The position numbers and the translations under genes were made by a program. Of a DNA stretch of 34,933 bases, positions 1-9,300 are shown one piece after another; the stretch's first letter is position 1, and each line of letters begins with the position of its first letter. This DNA is from Planctomyces sp. SH-PL62 (GTDB lineage: Bacteria; Planctomycetota; Planctomycetia; Planctomycetales; Planctomycetaceae): the NCBI GenBank assembly GCA_945893045.1, contig CAMDEA010000087.1:1-34933 (forward strand). The letters are read 5' to 3'. Under the pieces are notes generated by a model, which ran no database searches, had not been told where the DNA came from, and worked only from the letters and a program-made list of their open reading frames with translations.

Positions 1-221
1 CCCTTCAACGGATTGTCCCAGAGTTGCTCGCCGTTCAAAGCGTCCAGGCAATAGGTGTAGCCCCCGCTGCTCGCATAGATGCGATCGCCCTGCACTAACA
101 ACGCCACCATTTGGTAGGACGGCTTCGGACAATTCCATTCCCAAACGAGTTCCCCGGTGCGTTGTTCCAAGGCAACGACGCGACCGTTGAAGCCGACGAA
201 CAACAGGTCTTGAAGCGACAT
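1..221 (-). CDS. PQQ-type beta-propeller protein, N-terminal fragment
   Basis: The gene runs off the left edge, and only about 73 N-terminal residues are present, beginning MSLQDLLFVGFNGRVVALEQ. The repeats VALEQRTGELVWEW and CLDALNGEQLW match the PQQ-binding-like (quinoprotein dehydrogenase/BamB-like) propeller pattern, in which each blade ends in a G-x-x-x-W stretch. No signal peptide is visible at the chosen ATG, so it may be cytoplasmic. It starts 12 bases after the stop of the nucleotidyltransferase gene on the same strand and is probably cotranscribed with it. Its substrate and function cannot be told from this fragment. Confidence 0.75.
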   Translation of the reverse strand, partial: MSLQDLLFVGFNGRVVALEQRTGELVWEWNCPKPSYQMVALLVQGDRIYASSGGYTYCLDALNGEQLWDNPLK

Positions 222-233
222 GGAAAGTGCTCC

Positions 234-839
234 TCAAGTTGGTGGGTGTGGTCGCATTCGATTCCAAGTGGCGAGCAATCTTCGGCGACGATGAAAACCG
301 CGCTGCGTGATCAGCCGCAACGCTTCAGTGACCTTGTCGGCATCCGGCAGTGACAGTTCTTGTAACAGAGCCGACACGTCCAAGTCGTCTTGTTGCCGCG
401 TGCGGGGATCGCGAGATAGCAATTTCATCGCCAGTAAATGTTCCACGCGAGCAACCGGCGCGAAAATTCTCGGAAACAATTCCAACGATTCGGCCGCTGC
501 GACGATTTCCGGTTCGATGCCGCACGACGCGAACAGCAAGTCCACAATCGGTGACTCGGGCAGGCCGCTGCGTCGCAACCGCACGGTTGCCAATCGGCCA
601 GTCGCGGTTTGTTCGGCTCGAGCGAACACCCGAAATCCTCGGTCACCAAGTCCAAGCACCAACGCTTCCGCTTCGGAGTCGGACGTGACCGCGACGGCCA
701 AGTCGATGTCCTGTGTGAACCGCGGGCGCGAGCGTGCCGACACTGCCAAGCCTCCGACCACCGCGAAGGCCACTTTTTGCCGGCGGAGTTCCACCAGAAT
801 TTCGCGAAGCGTCGTCGCCATTTCGGGCGTGCCGCTCAT
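234..839 (-). CDS. AbiEii-like nucleotidyltransferase (possible toxin)
   Basis: The 201-aa product has the nucleotidyltransferase-fold signature: a GG pair (AVVGGLAVSARS, residues 27-38) followed by the metal-binding pair D44-x-D46 in FTQDIDLAV. A later EHLLAMKLLSRDPRTRQQDDLD stretch is typical of AbiEii/DUF6036-type proteins, split here as EHLLAMKLLSRD then PRTRQQDDLD. Family members can act as toxins that modify RNA, but many are uncharacterised. The start at 839 is favoured because its ATG overlaps the upstream stop as ATGA, which indicates translational coupling. A longer open frame upstream overlaps the partner gene and is not needed. Toxin activity is inference from the family. Confidence 0.72.
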   Translation of the reverse strand: MSGTPEMATTLREILVELRRQKVAFAVVGGLAVSARSRPRFTQDIDLAVAVTSDSEAEALVLGLGDRGFRVFARAEQTATGRLATVRLRRSGLPESPIVDLLFASCGIEPEIVAAAESLELFPRIFAPVARVEHLLAMKLLSRDPRTRQQDDLDVSALLQELSLPDADKVTEALRLITQRGFHRRRRLLATWNRMRPHPPT

Positions 840-1087
840 GATGCCCGCCTCGTCCCGCGAGTTGGCGGACGCAAAGGTCGCTGAGTTGGCTGTCGTACCG
901 GGACAGCCTTCAAATCCGTACCACTGATGAGCGGCGGATTGCTGATCCACTCCGCATATTTCTCGCTGAGTTCGGCCTCTGTCGAATTCGGAAATTTGCG
1001 GCGCAGGGACTCACGCATCAGGTGGAAGCCAAGGTCCGCCATCTCCAGCGCTTGCCGCAACCGAATGAGAGTCGCATTCGCAGACAT
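836..1087 (-). CDS. small helical partner of the nucleotidyltransferase
   Basis: This 83-aa product begins MSANATLIRLRQALEMADLG. The first 50 residues are predicted helical, with the motif RRKFPNSTEAELSEKYAEW, and the C-terminal tail is basic and rich in Pro/Arg. I do not recognise a named family. Its stop overlaps the start of the nucleotidyltransferase (ATGA), a layout common in toxin-antitoxin pairs, so it could be the cognate antitoxin or a regulatory subunit. The ATG at 1087 was chosen over an upstream in-frame ATG at 1147 because the extra 20 residues look non-coding. Confidence 0.6.
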   Translation of the reverse strand: MSANATLIRLRQALEMADLGFHLMRESLRRKFPNSTEAELSEKYAEWISNPPLISGTDLKAVPVRQPTQRPLRPPTRGTRRAS

Positions 1088-1290
1088 GGACGCCTTTCGG
1101 AATTTCCCTGGAGTGCGGTGTGACCCAGATGCTGGGTGCCCCAACACCGCCCTCCATCAATGGATGACAGACATTGATTGCTCAATCACACGCCCGGCAA
1201 TCAGGCGAGTCGCATGGCGGCGGTTCTTGGGATTCGAGAGTCGCTATTTCAACCGAATGGAGGGCTGCGTCGAGCCGCAGCACTCCAGGT
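1088..1290. other. intergenic region upstream of the AbiEii-like operon
   Basis: About 200 bases lie between the stop of the giant gene and the start of the small helical protein. The promoter of the minus-strand AbiEii-like operon should lie here, unless it is read through from the giant genes. I see no clear -35/-10 pair, no strong terminator hairpin and no small gene. Confidence 0.4.
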
Positions 1291-4200
1291 TTACGCCGCC
1301 GCATTCTGACGGCGACTGCGCAGCACGCCAATCGCCAGCACAAGGGCCGCGAGCGCGAACATCAGGAAGCAGAGTTCGCTCAGCGGCGACGGCAGGAAGA
1401 ACATGCCGAGCAGTCCGAGCACGCTCAGGCCGGTGGGTGCTTGCCGCCACACACAGCCTCTTGATGTGCCGGAGATCAGACGCAGCAGCCACAGCGCGAT
1501 CGAGGCCCAGATCGCCGCCCACACCAAACCCAGCCCCAGCTTGTCCGATTCATTCGGCCGCACGGACAACGCCAGACGTGGCGAACCACTCGCGCGAGAG
1601 AATCGTAAGACGTTTCCTTCGCGTTGAATCTCGATCGGCAGTGACAAACCACCGGATTGTGTCCAGCCGGGGAAAGGAACGTATTCGAGTTCAACTTGTT
1701 CGCGGGAGGTATCGAATAGGGATTGCCGTGTGACCTCGCCCGTAATGAGCGAGCCTCGGACGCCCGGATTGCTATTCACGCCGAGTCCAAACGAAAGTTG
1801 TGGAGTGCCGCTCACACGGCCACTGCCGGCAGCCGAGAAGCCTCCACCGCCTTGACCGCCTCCACCGCCGAAGCCTCCACCGCCGCCGCCGAAACCTCCT
1901 CCTCCGAAGCCTCCGCCACCTTGAGCCATGCCGTAACGGCCGCGACCGCGGGCAAGGATTTCTGACTGACTCTTCGCAGGCTCTTCGATGCGCTTGGTCA
2001 GTGATTGAAAATCGGCGGTGTTTCTGCCGTCCGCATTGGGTTGGGACGGCGCGTTGAAGTTGGAAACGCCCGATGAACGGTTCTGTGGCTGTGGATTGGC
2101 GGGCTGTTGAACCTGCTGCTGTTGAGCTTGTTGCTGCGCGAGTTTCTCGTTGACCACCGTATTGTTGAGATCGCCGAGTTGATCGACCGCTTGCTTGCGG
2201 CGACTGGCTCGGTCTTCTTCGTTGATTCCCTTGCCGGAAAACTGAGAGCGAAGTCCCCGTTCATCATTCGGACTGCGAGAAAGCCCCCCCTTCTTCGACG
2301 ACGGCTTGGCTTCGTCGGCGACGTTGAGCTTGAACTTCAGACCGCTATCCAGTTTCGTGCCGTCCACGTTCGCTCCCAGCAGCGTGTCACGGATGTTGCC
2401 GAGGTTCAGCACGCCATCGCCGTTCGTGTCTTCGCCGGGGTCGAGGATTCCGTTGCCGTTCACATCTTCCCCATTGGTGATGTCTGCGCCGTTACTGAGA
2501 AACAGCTCGCGGTTATTGTCCGTGACGATTTGGCGCTGGAAGCCTCCGCCTTGCTGGCCCCCTTGGCTACCAAAGAGTTTTCGATTCGCGTTCTGCTGCG
2601 ATTGCCTCTGCGCGGCGTGGGCTTGAGCGGCCTGTTGTTGATCCTTCGCGACATAAAAGTTCGTGCCCCCATCGGTCGCTTCGAGAATGATGCGGCTTTC
2701 CAGATCGGAATTCTTCGCGTCGAATTCCTTGAGCGATTCCGCCAGCTTGCGGCCTTCGTCCGACTGCGGAGCGGCACCGGGGCCAATTCCGGATCGTTCG
2801 TCATAGTTGTGCAACGCCAGGCCGAGTTGCTTGAGGTTGTTTCTCGCTTGCAGTTTCTGTGAAGTGGGATTGTTCCCCTCGATAACGCGCATCAACTCGT
2901 TCGCCTCTTGCAGCCAAGTCGTGCGATAGGCGACATCGACCGTGTCCGCGGCTTGCGGGTTCAGATTGTGCCGCAACGGATTGTTGACCGGCTTCGCCGA
3001 CCACTCCCGCGGGACATGCACGGACCACAGCGTGCGCGCGACCGGAATGCCGAACTCCTTGTCGTCCGACAGCGACACCACCGTCGCTGTCGGCAGCTCG
3101 ATCTCTTGCGACCAGACCGTCAATCCGCGCGGCAACGCTCCGGTGAAGAGCCGCCCGCTCAACACGAGCTTCACTTGGAATGACAAGTCCGCCTCGCTGG
3201 TCTTCGGCAGCGCGATGAGCTGATACGTTTTGCCTTCCTTCTTGAGTTCCACTAGCCGCGACGGCTGATCGGCCACAAAGACCGACAGCGCTTGTGACTT
3301 CTCCGGAAGTTGCAGAGCCAGGAATTGCCGCGAGCGATTCTTGATCGTGTAGACCGCTTGCATCCGCCAGGTGCCGTCCGCGGCCAGCACCGTCGTCAAA
3401 TCCGCGAGGTTCACCGATGCGGCGGCACCCGCTTGAGCGGCGTAAGACTTCAGCGACCACTTCGGACCCTCGCCCCTCACACGCAGCACCGCCGTCGCCT
3501 GATCGACGAGCTGTTGATCGACGACGATTGGTAACTCATCGCGCTGCACGGCTTCACCGACTTCGCCGACGGGCGCGAGTTGATTGGCACTGATGTTGAT
3601 GACCACGACGTACTGCCGCTGCGTGTCGAGCGGCGTGAACGGCGAGGCCTCTTGCCCGTCGGCGGCGGGTGCTGCCGCGGCGTCACCTTCCGCTGCGACG
3701 TGATGCTCGAAAGCCATCGTCGGAGCCGTGACTTCACGCTTCTCGGCCGGCGGCGGCAGCGTCGCGGTCGCGAGCAGGAAGTACCGCGAACCGACCGGGT
3801 CTTGCAGCGTGACGGTCCAGCGCGTGCGACCGCTCCCTTCACCGGCCGGGACAAAAGACGTCTGCCGAATGCCGGCCCCTTGGAAATCCAATTTCCCCGC
3901 CAGCCAATCCGGCGTCGTGAACGTGAAGGTGTCGGTCGCCGCTTCGGCGATCTTCCACTGCAACGCCAGCGAGTAATCGACCGCCGTGTCCGAGACCGTC
4001 ACCAACGAGACCGCATCGGCCGACAGCTTCGGCACCGCGCGAGCCAGATCAAAGCCCAGCACTTCCGGCATCACTACGTTCGACGTGAAGACAAACTTCG
4101 CAGGCCGGCTCAGCTTGCTGCGGAGTTCCTCGCTGCAATGCTCCGGGTCCGACGTCTTCCAGCCATTCGAGGTGTTGACCGTCGCTTGATACGCCGGGTC

Positions 4201-6213
4201 GAACCACACGGCCGCTTGCGTGACCAGCTTGCTGAGTTCCAACGGCGTCGGCGCGCTGATCTCGGCGATCGCGTCTTCCGGTTCCTTTGCGACGTTCCCT
4301 TGCAGCACGACTTCGACCGCGCCGATGCGCGGTTCGGTGAACTCGACCGTCAGCACGTTCGTCGCCGGATCAATGTGCCAGTCTTGCAGAGCGGTCGCAT
4401 CGACATCGACCGGCAACCACATCGGCGGCAACTGCACGCCAACGCTCGACCGCAACGCTCCCGCCAGCTCCCAGCGCAGCCGAGACGACATCCGCACCTT
4501 GCGACGTTCAACCACCAGCGCGTGCTCGGCAAAGCCGGTCGATTCCGGTGCTCGGCGTTGTGTCGAGAAGCTGACCTCGAACGGTCGCGCGGTATAACGG
4601 AACGCCGCCTGTAGGTCAGCCTTTCCAGGCTGCCCCGGTCGCGCGATCGACGCCGGTGAAGCGTTCGGGTCAGCCTGGAAAGGCTGACCTACGGGAAATT
4701 GGTTCGCGTTGATCTGCGTCAGCCCCTTCGCCGCGATGTTCTTCAACGCGAATTGCGGCGCAGCGAACAGGCCCACGACGCCGAAGTCTCGCGAGACCGC
4801 CAATGGCGCAAACGCCGGCAGCTTGATGGCGACGGGTTCATCCGCGATGTGAGTCTCCAAGAACAACTCAAACGCCAGCGACGTCTGATCGCTGACCGCT
4901 CGACGCAGGAAAACACGCAGCACGCGGCCATCGACATTCTCGCCGAGTTCCCAGCCACCAACGTCCGGCCCGCTGATCGAGCGAACTTTCAATTCCTTCG
5001 GCAGCGAAAACGAGACATCGTTGATCGCTCCGCGCGGCACCTTGAACACCCAACCGGATTCGATACGCACGCCGGCATCCTCCACCTGCACCGCCGTCGC
5101 CGAATCCGATTGCACGATCGCATCCACCGCCCCCGCCGCCTGCTTGGGCTGCCACGCCAGTCGAATGTCACCACCCGCGCTGATCGGAACCTCGAAGTAA
5201 CTCGGAATTCGGAGGGCGGAATTCGGAACGGAAAGCAGTTCATTCCCCCCTCCGCCTTCCGCTTTCCGCCTTAATCGAAACGCATTACTCGCCCCATTCA
5301 CCCGAAACGTCACTTCGTCGGACTGCGGCACGAACAACAACTTCCCGCTCGGCAGCGGATCGACGCCGATCACCAACTGCCCGGCCGGGCCTTGCTGATT
5401 GACCGGCACCTCGGCCGTCAGATCGAGCACATGCAACCCCGGCTTGTCGATCACGACGTGTAATCGCGCCGTGCCGTGCTCATCGCGCACGACCAACGCC
5501 GCCGGAGCATCATCCAACTTCGCTTCACTGAGCGACGCCAACCGCAGCGGGATCGGAAGCACGATTTGCTGTTTGCGAAAACTGAACAGCGTGATGCGGG
5601 CCGTGACCTTCGCCGTCGCATCGGCTCCGTCCACTTTCTTGTTCGGAGCGACCACGATCAACGCCTCGGCCACAAGACCGTCTTGCGGGGCGGGGGTAGC
5701 GACTCGCGATTCAGGATGCGCGGCGTTCCAGAGTTCGACGAACTTCGCATGCGGCAGATACACCCGCTCGGCCGCGAGCGGGTCTTTGGCATCATCAAAC
5801 GGAAAAATGATCGTCGGCCGCGCAGGGATGTCGGGATTCGGATTCACCGGCGGCGCGACCGCCGGCCTTTGGACTTGCGGCTCTTGGGCGAACGCGGAGT
5901 TGGCCGCAAGAAACGCGAAGAGACACAAAGAGATGAATGCCACGCGACGAGCAAGATCGCACAGGAATCGAAACGTGCGAGACGTCCGCTGCGGTTCAGC
6001 CCCAAAGGGGCGCAACTCGACAGCCCAGGGCAACGCCCTGGGTTGGCGTTCGACACGATGTTTCCAGCCCTGAAGGGGCGACACCACGGACGTGCGATTC
6101 GTCCCGGCGGAGTGCCGCCCTTTCAGGGCTTCGTGAGTGGTGTGGCCGCCAACCCAGGGCGTTGCCCTGGGCTGTCGAGTGACGCCCCTTTGGGGCTGAT
6201 GCGATACGGTCAT
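1291..6213 (-). CDS. giant exported membrane-anchored protein, third of three tandem paralogues
   Basis: The product is about 1640 aa if started at the ATG at 6213. A signal-peptide core (VAFISLCLFAFLAANSAFAQ) sits near residues 91-110, after a stretch encoded by a palindromic repeat. The true start may therefore be lower, for example the GTG at 5943. The mature part begins with a YLPHAKFVELWN motif shared with the two upstream paralogues, followed by long beta-rich modules. It holds an NNLKQLGLALHNY segment near 1118-1136 resembling the DUF1559 signature. Acidic loops with DVNGNGILD and DTNGDGVLN (near 1241-1262) resemble calcium-binding repeats. A Gly-rich tract lies near 1429-1467, and hydrophobic segments fill the last 80 residues. 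Two repeat-derived inserts are translated in frame. Function is unknown; an envelope structural or adhesive role is inference. Confidence 0.8.
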   Translation of the reverse strand: MTVSHQPQRGVTRQPRATPWVGGHTTHEALKGRHSAGTNRTSVVSPLQGWKHRVERQPRALPWAVELRPFGAEPQRTSRTFRFLCDLARRVAFISLCLFAFLAANSAFAQEPQVQRPAVAPPVNPNPDIPARPTIIFPFDDAKDPLAAERVYLPHAKFVELWNAAHPESRVATPAPQDGLVAEALIVVAPNKKVDGADATAKVTARITLFSFRKQQIVLPIPLRLASLSEAKLDDAPAALVVRDEHGTARLHVVIDKPGLHVLDLTAEVPVNQQGPAGQLVIGVDPLPSGKLLFVPQSDEVTFRVNGASNAFRLRRKAEGGGGNELLSVPNSALRIPSYFEVPISAGGDIRLAWQPKQAAGAVDAIVQSDSATAVQVEDAGVRIESGWVFKVPRGAINDVSFSLPKELKVRSISGPDVGGWELGENVDGRVLRVFLRRAVSDQTSLAFELFLETHIADEPVAIKLPAFAPLAVSRDFGVVGLFAAPQFALKNIAAKGLTQINANQFPVGQPFQADPNASPASIARPGQPGKADLQAAFRYTARPFEVSFSTQRRAPESTGFAEHALVVERRKVRMSSRLRWELAGALRSSVGVQLPPMWLPVDVDATALQDWHIDPATNVLTVEFTEPRIGAVEVVLQGNVAKEPEDAIAEISAPTPLELSKLVTQAAVWFDPAYQATVNTSNGWKTSDPEHCSEELRSKLSRPAKFVFTSNVVMPEVLGFDLARAVPKLSADAVSLVTVSDTAVDYSLALQWKIAEAATDTFTFTTPDWLAGKLDFQGAGIRQTSFVPAGEGSGRTRWTVTLQDPVGSRYFLLATATLPPPAEKREVTAPTMAFEHHVAAEGDAAAAPAADGQEASPFTPLDTQRQYVVVINISANQLAPVGEVGEAVQRDELPIVVDQQLVDQATAVLRVRGEGPKWSLKSYAAQAGAAASVNLADLTTVLAADGTWRMQAVYTIKNRSRQFLALQLPEKSQALSVFVADQPSRLVELKKEGKTYQLIALPKTSEADLSFQVKLVLSGRLFTGALPRGLTVWSQEIELPTATVVSLSDDKEFGIPVARTLWSVHVPREWSAKPVNNPLRHNLNPQAADTVDVAYRTTWLQEANELMRVIEGNNPTSQKLQARNNLKQLGLALHNYDERSGIGPGAAPQSDEGRKLAESLKEFDAKNSDLESRIILEATDGGTNFYVAKDQQQAAQAHAAQRQSQQNANRKLFGSQGGQQGGGFQRQIVTDNNRELFLSNGADITNGEDVNGNGILDPGEDTNGDGVLNLGNIRDTLLGANVDGTKLDSGLKFKLNVADEAKPSSKKGGLSRSPNDERGLRSQFSGKGINEEDRASRRKQAVDQLGDLNNTVVNEKLAQQQAQQQQVQQPANPQPQNRSSGVSNFNAPSQPNADGRNTADFQSLTKRIEEPAKSQSEILARGRGRYGMAQGGGGFGGGGFGGGGGGFGGGGGQGGGGFSAAGSGRVSGTPQLSFGLGVNSNPGVRGSLITGEVTRQSLFDTSREQVELEYVPFPGWTQSGGLSLPIEIQREGNVLRFSRASGSPRLALSVRPNESDKLGLGLVWAAIWASIALWLLRLISGTSRGCVWRQAPTGLSVLGLLGMFFLPSPLSELCFLMFALAALVLAIGVLRSRRQNAAA
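4611..4692. repeat. palindromic element (GTAGGTCAGCC family) inside a coding region
   Basis: Two perfect 22-base inverted arms, reading GTAGGTCAGCCTTTCCAGG then CTG, flank a 38-base spacer. The element lies in frame inside the giant gene and is translated on the minus strand as roughly VGQPFQADPN ... RPGQPGKADL. A second copy of the family lies between two convergent genes at 27054-27134. Confidence 0.9.
5202..5271. repeat. GGAATTC/GGCGGAA microsatellite-like segment in the coding region
   Basis: Degenerate repeats of GGAATTCGGAGGGCGGAATTC followed by CCGCCTTCCGCTTTCCGCC interrupt the beta-rich module. They are translated as the low-complexity RKAEGGGGNELLSVPNSALR stretch. The composition differs from the flanking codons and resembles the heptamer repeats elsewhere in the window. 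Confidence 0.55.
5997..6198. repeat. 202-base palindromic element at the N-terminus of the giant gene
   Basis: The outer arms are near-identical inverted copies, CAGCCCCAAAGGGGCG..AACTCGACAGCCCAGGG on the left and its complement on the right. Each arm carries the inner palindrome CCCAGGGCAACGCCCTGGG. The centre holds a second inverted pair around CAGCCCTGAAGGGGCG. The element is open in the reading frame of the giant gene, upstream of the signal-peptide core. A related element lies at 30619-30819. Confidence 0.88.
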
Positions 6214-6324
6214 CGTTTTTTCCACGCTTATCGAAATGTGACTCAGCCCCCTCGTTCCCACGCTCAACGAAATGTGACTCATACGACCTATGAGACTCAT
6301 GTGTCCTATCCAATTCATCGAAAA
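6214..6324. other. spacer between giant genes 2 and 3
   Basis: This 111-base spacer carries two direct copies of CGAAATGTGACTCA about 35 bases apart and a CATACGACCTATGAGACTCATG stretch rich in GACTCAT motifs. The weak Shine-Dalgarno GGAAAA sits just before the ATG at 6213. No terminator is evident, so the three giant genes could form one transcript. Confidence 0.4.
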
Positions 6325-9300
6325 CTATCCCGCCGTCTGTCGCGTCAGCGCTCGTGTCCAAAACGATTTCGTTTTCATGCGCGGCCACGCGCTGGCGAGC
6401 GACTCGCCCGCCGCGCGGAGCGTCCACAAAGCGATCGCGGCGACGGTGCCGAAGAAGATTCCGTCGAGCGTGTTTTGCCACGCCAGCGGCGCGATCGCGG
6501 CCAGAGCCAACGGCAACGTCAGCCCCAGCGCGGCCCAACTGGCTTTGAAGGTCCGCCGATTCGGAGGCAACACCCACGCCAGGAACGCCAACGCCGCGAT
6601 CCACACGCCCCGCCCGGTCCAACCCGTCGCGCGATTCTCGTAAACCAGATCCAGCCCAATCCCGCTCGCGGCCGTCTCCGTGCCGAGATACCGAAACTTT
6701 TTCGTCGCCGCCCCGTCCTGCGATTCCAGCGCCATCGTCAGCGACAAGAGACCGCCGCGCTCGCCGCGTGCCGCGACCTCTTGAGTCTGCCGGATCATCA
6801 ATCGGAGATCTTGTTCGTTGCCGCGTGCGATCAAGACATCGCCAAGCTCTTCGACGGAAACATCACCTTTTATCTCACTCATCGCCGCGCCCCTCGTCTT
6901 GTCTCCGCCAAATGAGCCTTGTCGGAACGCGGGCGCACGGTCATCGAATGGAATGCCCGACAATTCGACGGAATCGAGTTGCCGCAAGAACCCGTCTTCT
7001 TTGCTCGTCTTGGATTTCGGGTCTGCTTCGACTCGCCGCGCGAACTTTGCTTTCCAAGCCATCGTCTCGGCCGCCGGATGATTCGGAGCCAAATCCTTCG
7101 CCTGCTTCGCGAGCACTTCGGCTTCGGCATATCGTTTTTGATTCATCATTTCGTTGTACTGTTTCACGATCCCATCCAAGGCGGCTCCCGTGCGTTTTCG
7201 CGACTCGCTTCGAATTTTCGCCAACGATTCGTCGGTCATTCCGCGCTGCTTCAGTTCCTCCGCCGTAACGGCTCCGGGCGTGTCGAAAGGGACTTCGTAA
7301 TACTCAACCGCAAATCCACCGACGACGGGCGCGAACTTCGTCTTGCCACTGGCAGGCTTCTTTGCGGCTTCCGTTTTCGACTCGGCGGCGGCTTGCGGAA
7401 GTGCCAGAGTTTCAAGAGAGAGCGGCTCTGACTTCACCCGGCCATCGGAAAGTTCTGCCATCGCCGCGTTGGGGGCCATTGCGGAGGGCACTGGCATTCC
7501 TTCGGCGGCTTGCTGTCCAAGAGAACCAACGGTTCCGTCGGCATAATCGAAGTCATCGAACCAAGTCATGCCCGATTTCTCAGGGGCGTAGATCATGCGG
7601 GTGCCTCCCGACATCTCAATCCCCCAGCGTGTCGCGTTCTTTTGTTCCTGTGAGGCAAAGGTGACGTACAGAGCGCCAACAACGAGCAGCGGCAGCACGA
7701 CTGCTGCGACCCGGCCCCAACGACGGCCAATTGCCATCGCACCGATCACGATCAACACGAACACGATTCCGACAATCATGCGAATCGCGTTCGACCATCT
7801 CGGCAGCGTGAGCGACTTCGGCAGGTTGGTCAGCCAACTGGTGCGGTCGAGCGGGGTCGTGGTGTCGGGGACGAAGGCTCCTTGGCTGTCGGTCAGCAGC
7901 AGGTCGCGCGGGTAACGCAGTTCCCATTGCTGGTCGAGCACCTGCATCGGCTGCGACACGCCAGCTCCGTTGAGCACCGTCAACTCCGGCGGCGGCTGAC
8001 GCAACTCGCCCGTGCCGCGCAACGCCGGCACGTTCGTCCGATAGAACAACTGCAACGACCGCTCGGCCGCCGGATCATCGCTCGGCCGCAGCGGGATGAG
8101 GAACGCCCCGTCGGCTCGACGAACCTCGACCGGCAGGCCATCGACGAGAGCGGCCCAGAGGTCGGCCGAACGTAGCCCGCTCTCGCCGAGAGCGGAAAGC
8201 GGCTCTCGGCGAGAGCCGGCTACTTTGTCCGCAAACTGCACTCGCAGACTCTGCACTCCGACGGCCGTGAACGCGAACGTCGCCTGATGCTGGAACTCAC
8301 CGGCCGGGCTGAGCACGCTGTTGATCGAAGCGACTCGGCAGATCGCGGTTGGCACCGGCAAGCGGTCGAAGCGTTCGTCGGCGATAGTTATGTTCGGAGC
8401 GCCGGCGAAGTAGCGATATGCGGCGACGATGCGTTGGCTCGGCGCGTAGGCCAGCGGAGCGGGGAGGTCGATCGGATCGACTTCGGGAAGATTCGCTTTG
8501 TTGCCGTCCTGAGCGGTGATCGTGAGACGTTGATCCCCCTCGGCTTCGATGGAGATGAAACCGTTCTGGCGGTCGGCTTGGAGGATGCGCAGGTGCGGAA
8601 TGCTCAAGGCGAACGGAGGGCGTAAGCCCTCTGGTGCGTTTGTCGCGGGCTGGGGAGTGGCCGGCTTGTCGGGAGCCTGAGGTTCGTTGGATGCACCAGC
8701 GGGCTGACGCCCCCCGTTCGCCTGCGGGCGTGCAGCAACGCTCGTCACCACCAGCGTCGCAGTCCCGACCAAATGCCGATCGAGGCGTAGCGTCCAAATC
8801 AGTTCGCCGTTCTCTCCGGGTCGCGAAGTTTGTTCGACGATGCGAGCGGACAAATTGGAAATCTGAAATCTCAAATCCGTTCCGGCTGATTCCGCCAGCG
8901 CGACTTCCAGCACTCGCAGGCCGCCGCCGGTGATTGTCAGTTCGGACTCGAAGTGCGCGTGCAGCGTTTTTTTGTCGAGCCGCGCGAAGGTCAGCGTGCG
9001 AGCGGCGACTCGCGATGGTTTGCGTTCGATCTTCAGCGTGCCGCCGAACCGCGTGTCTTGATACGCGAAGCCCAGCCGTGCTCCGGGAACCGGCACGTTC
9101 GTCGGATCGAGTCCGTTGATGTCACCGGGGACGACATCGAGATCGGCATCGGCCTTGATGACATACGTCCCTTCGGAGACCGACGACTGCGGCAGACGCA
9201 ATTCCGGCAGACTCACATCGACCGGCTTATCTTCGACCGGCCAGCCATCGGGGTCGCGGTGTGCTCGAACTTCGAGCTTCGCCTGCTGACCCGGCCGCAA

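Noticed and set aside
5476..6915. A 479-aa plus-strand open frame across two giant genes
   Set aside because: It is Arg-rich, has no motif and runs antisense through two supported genes and their spacer.
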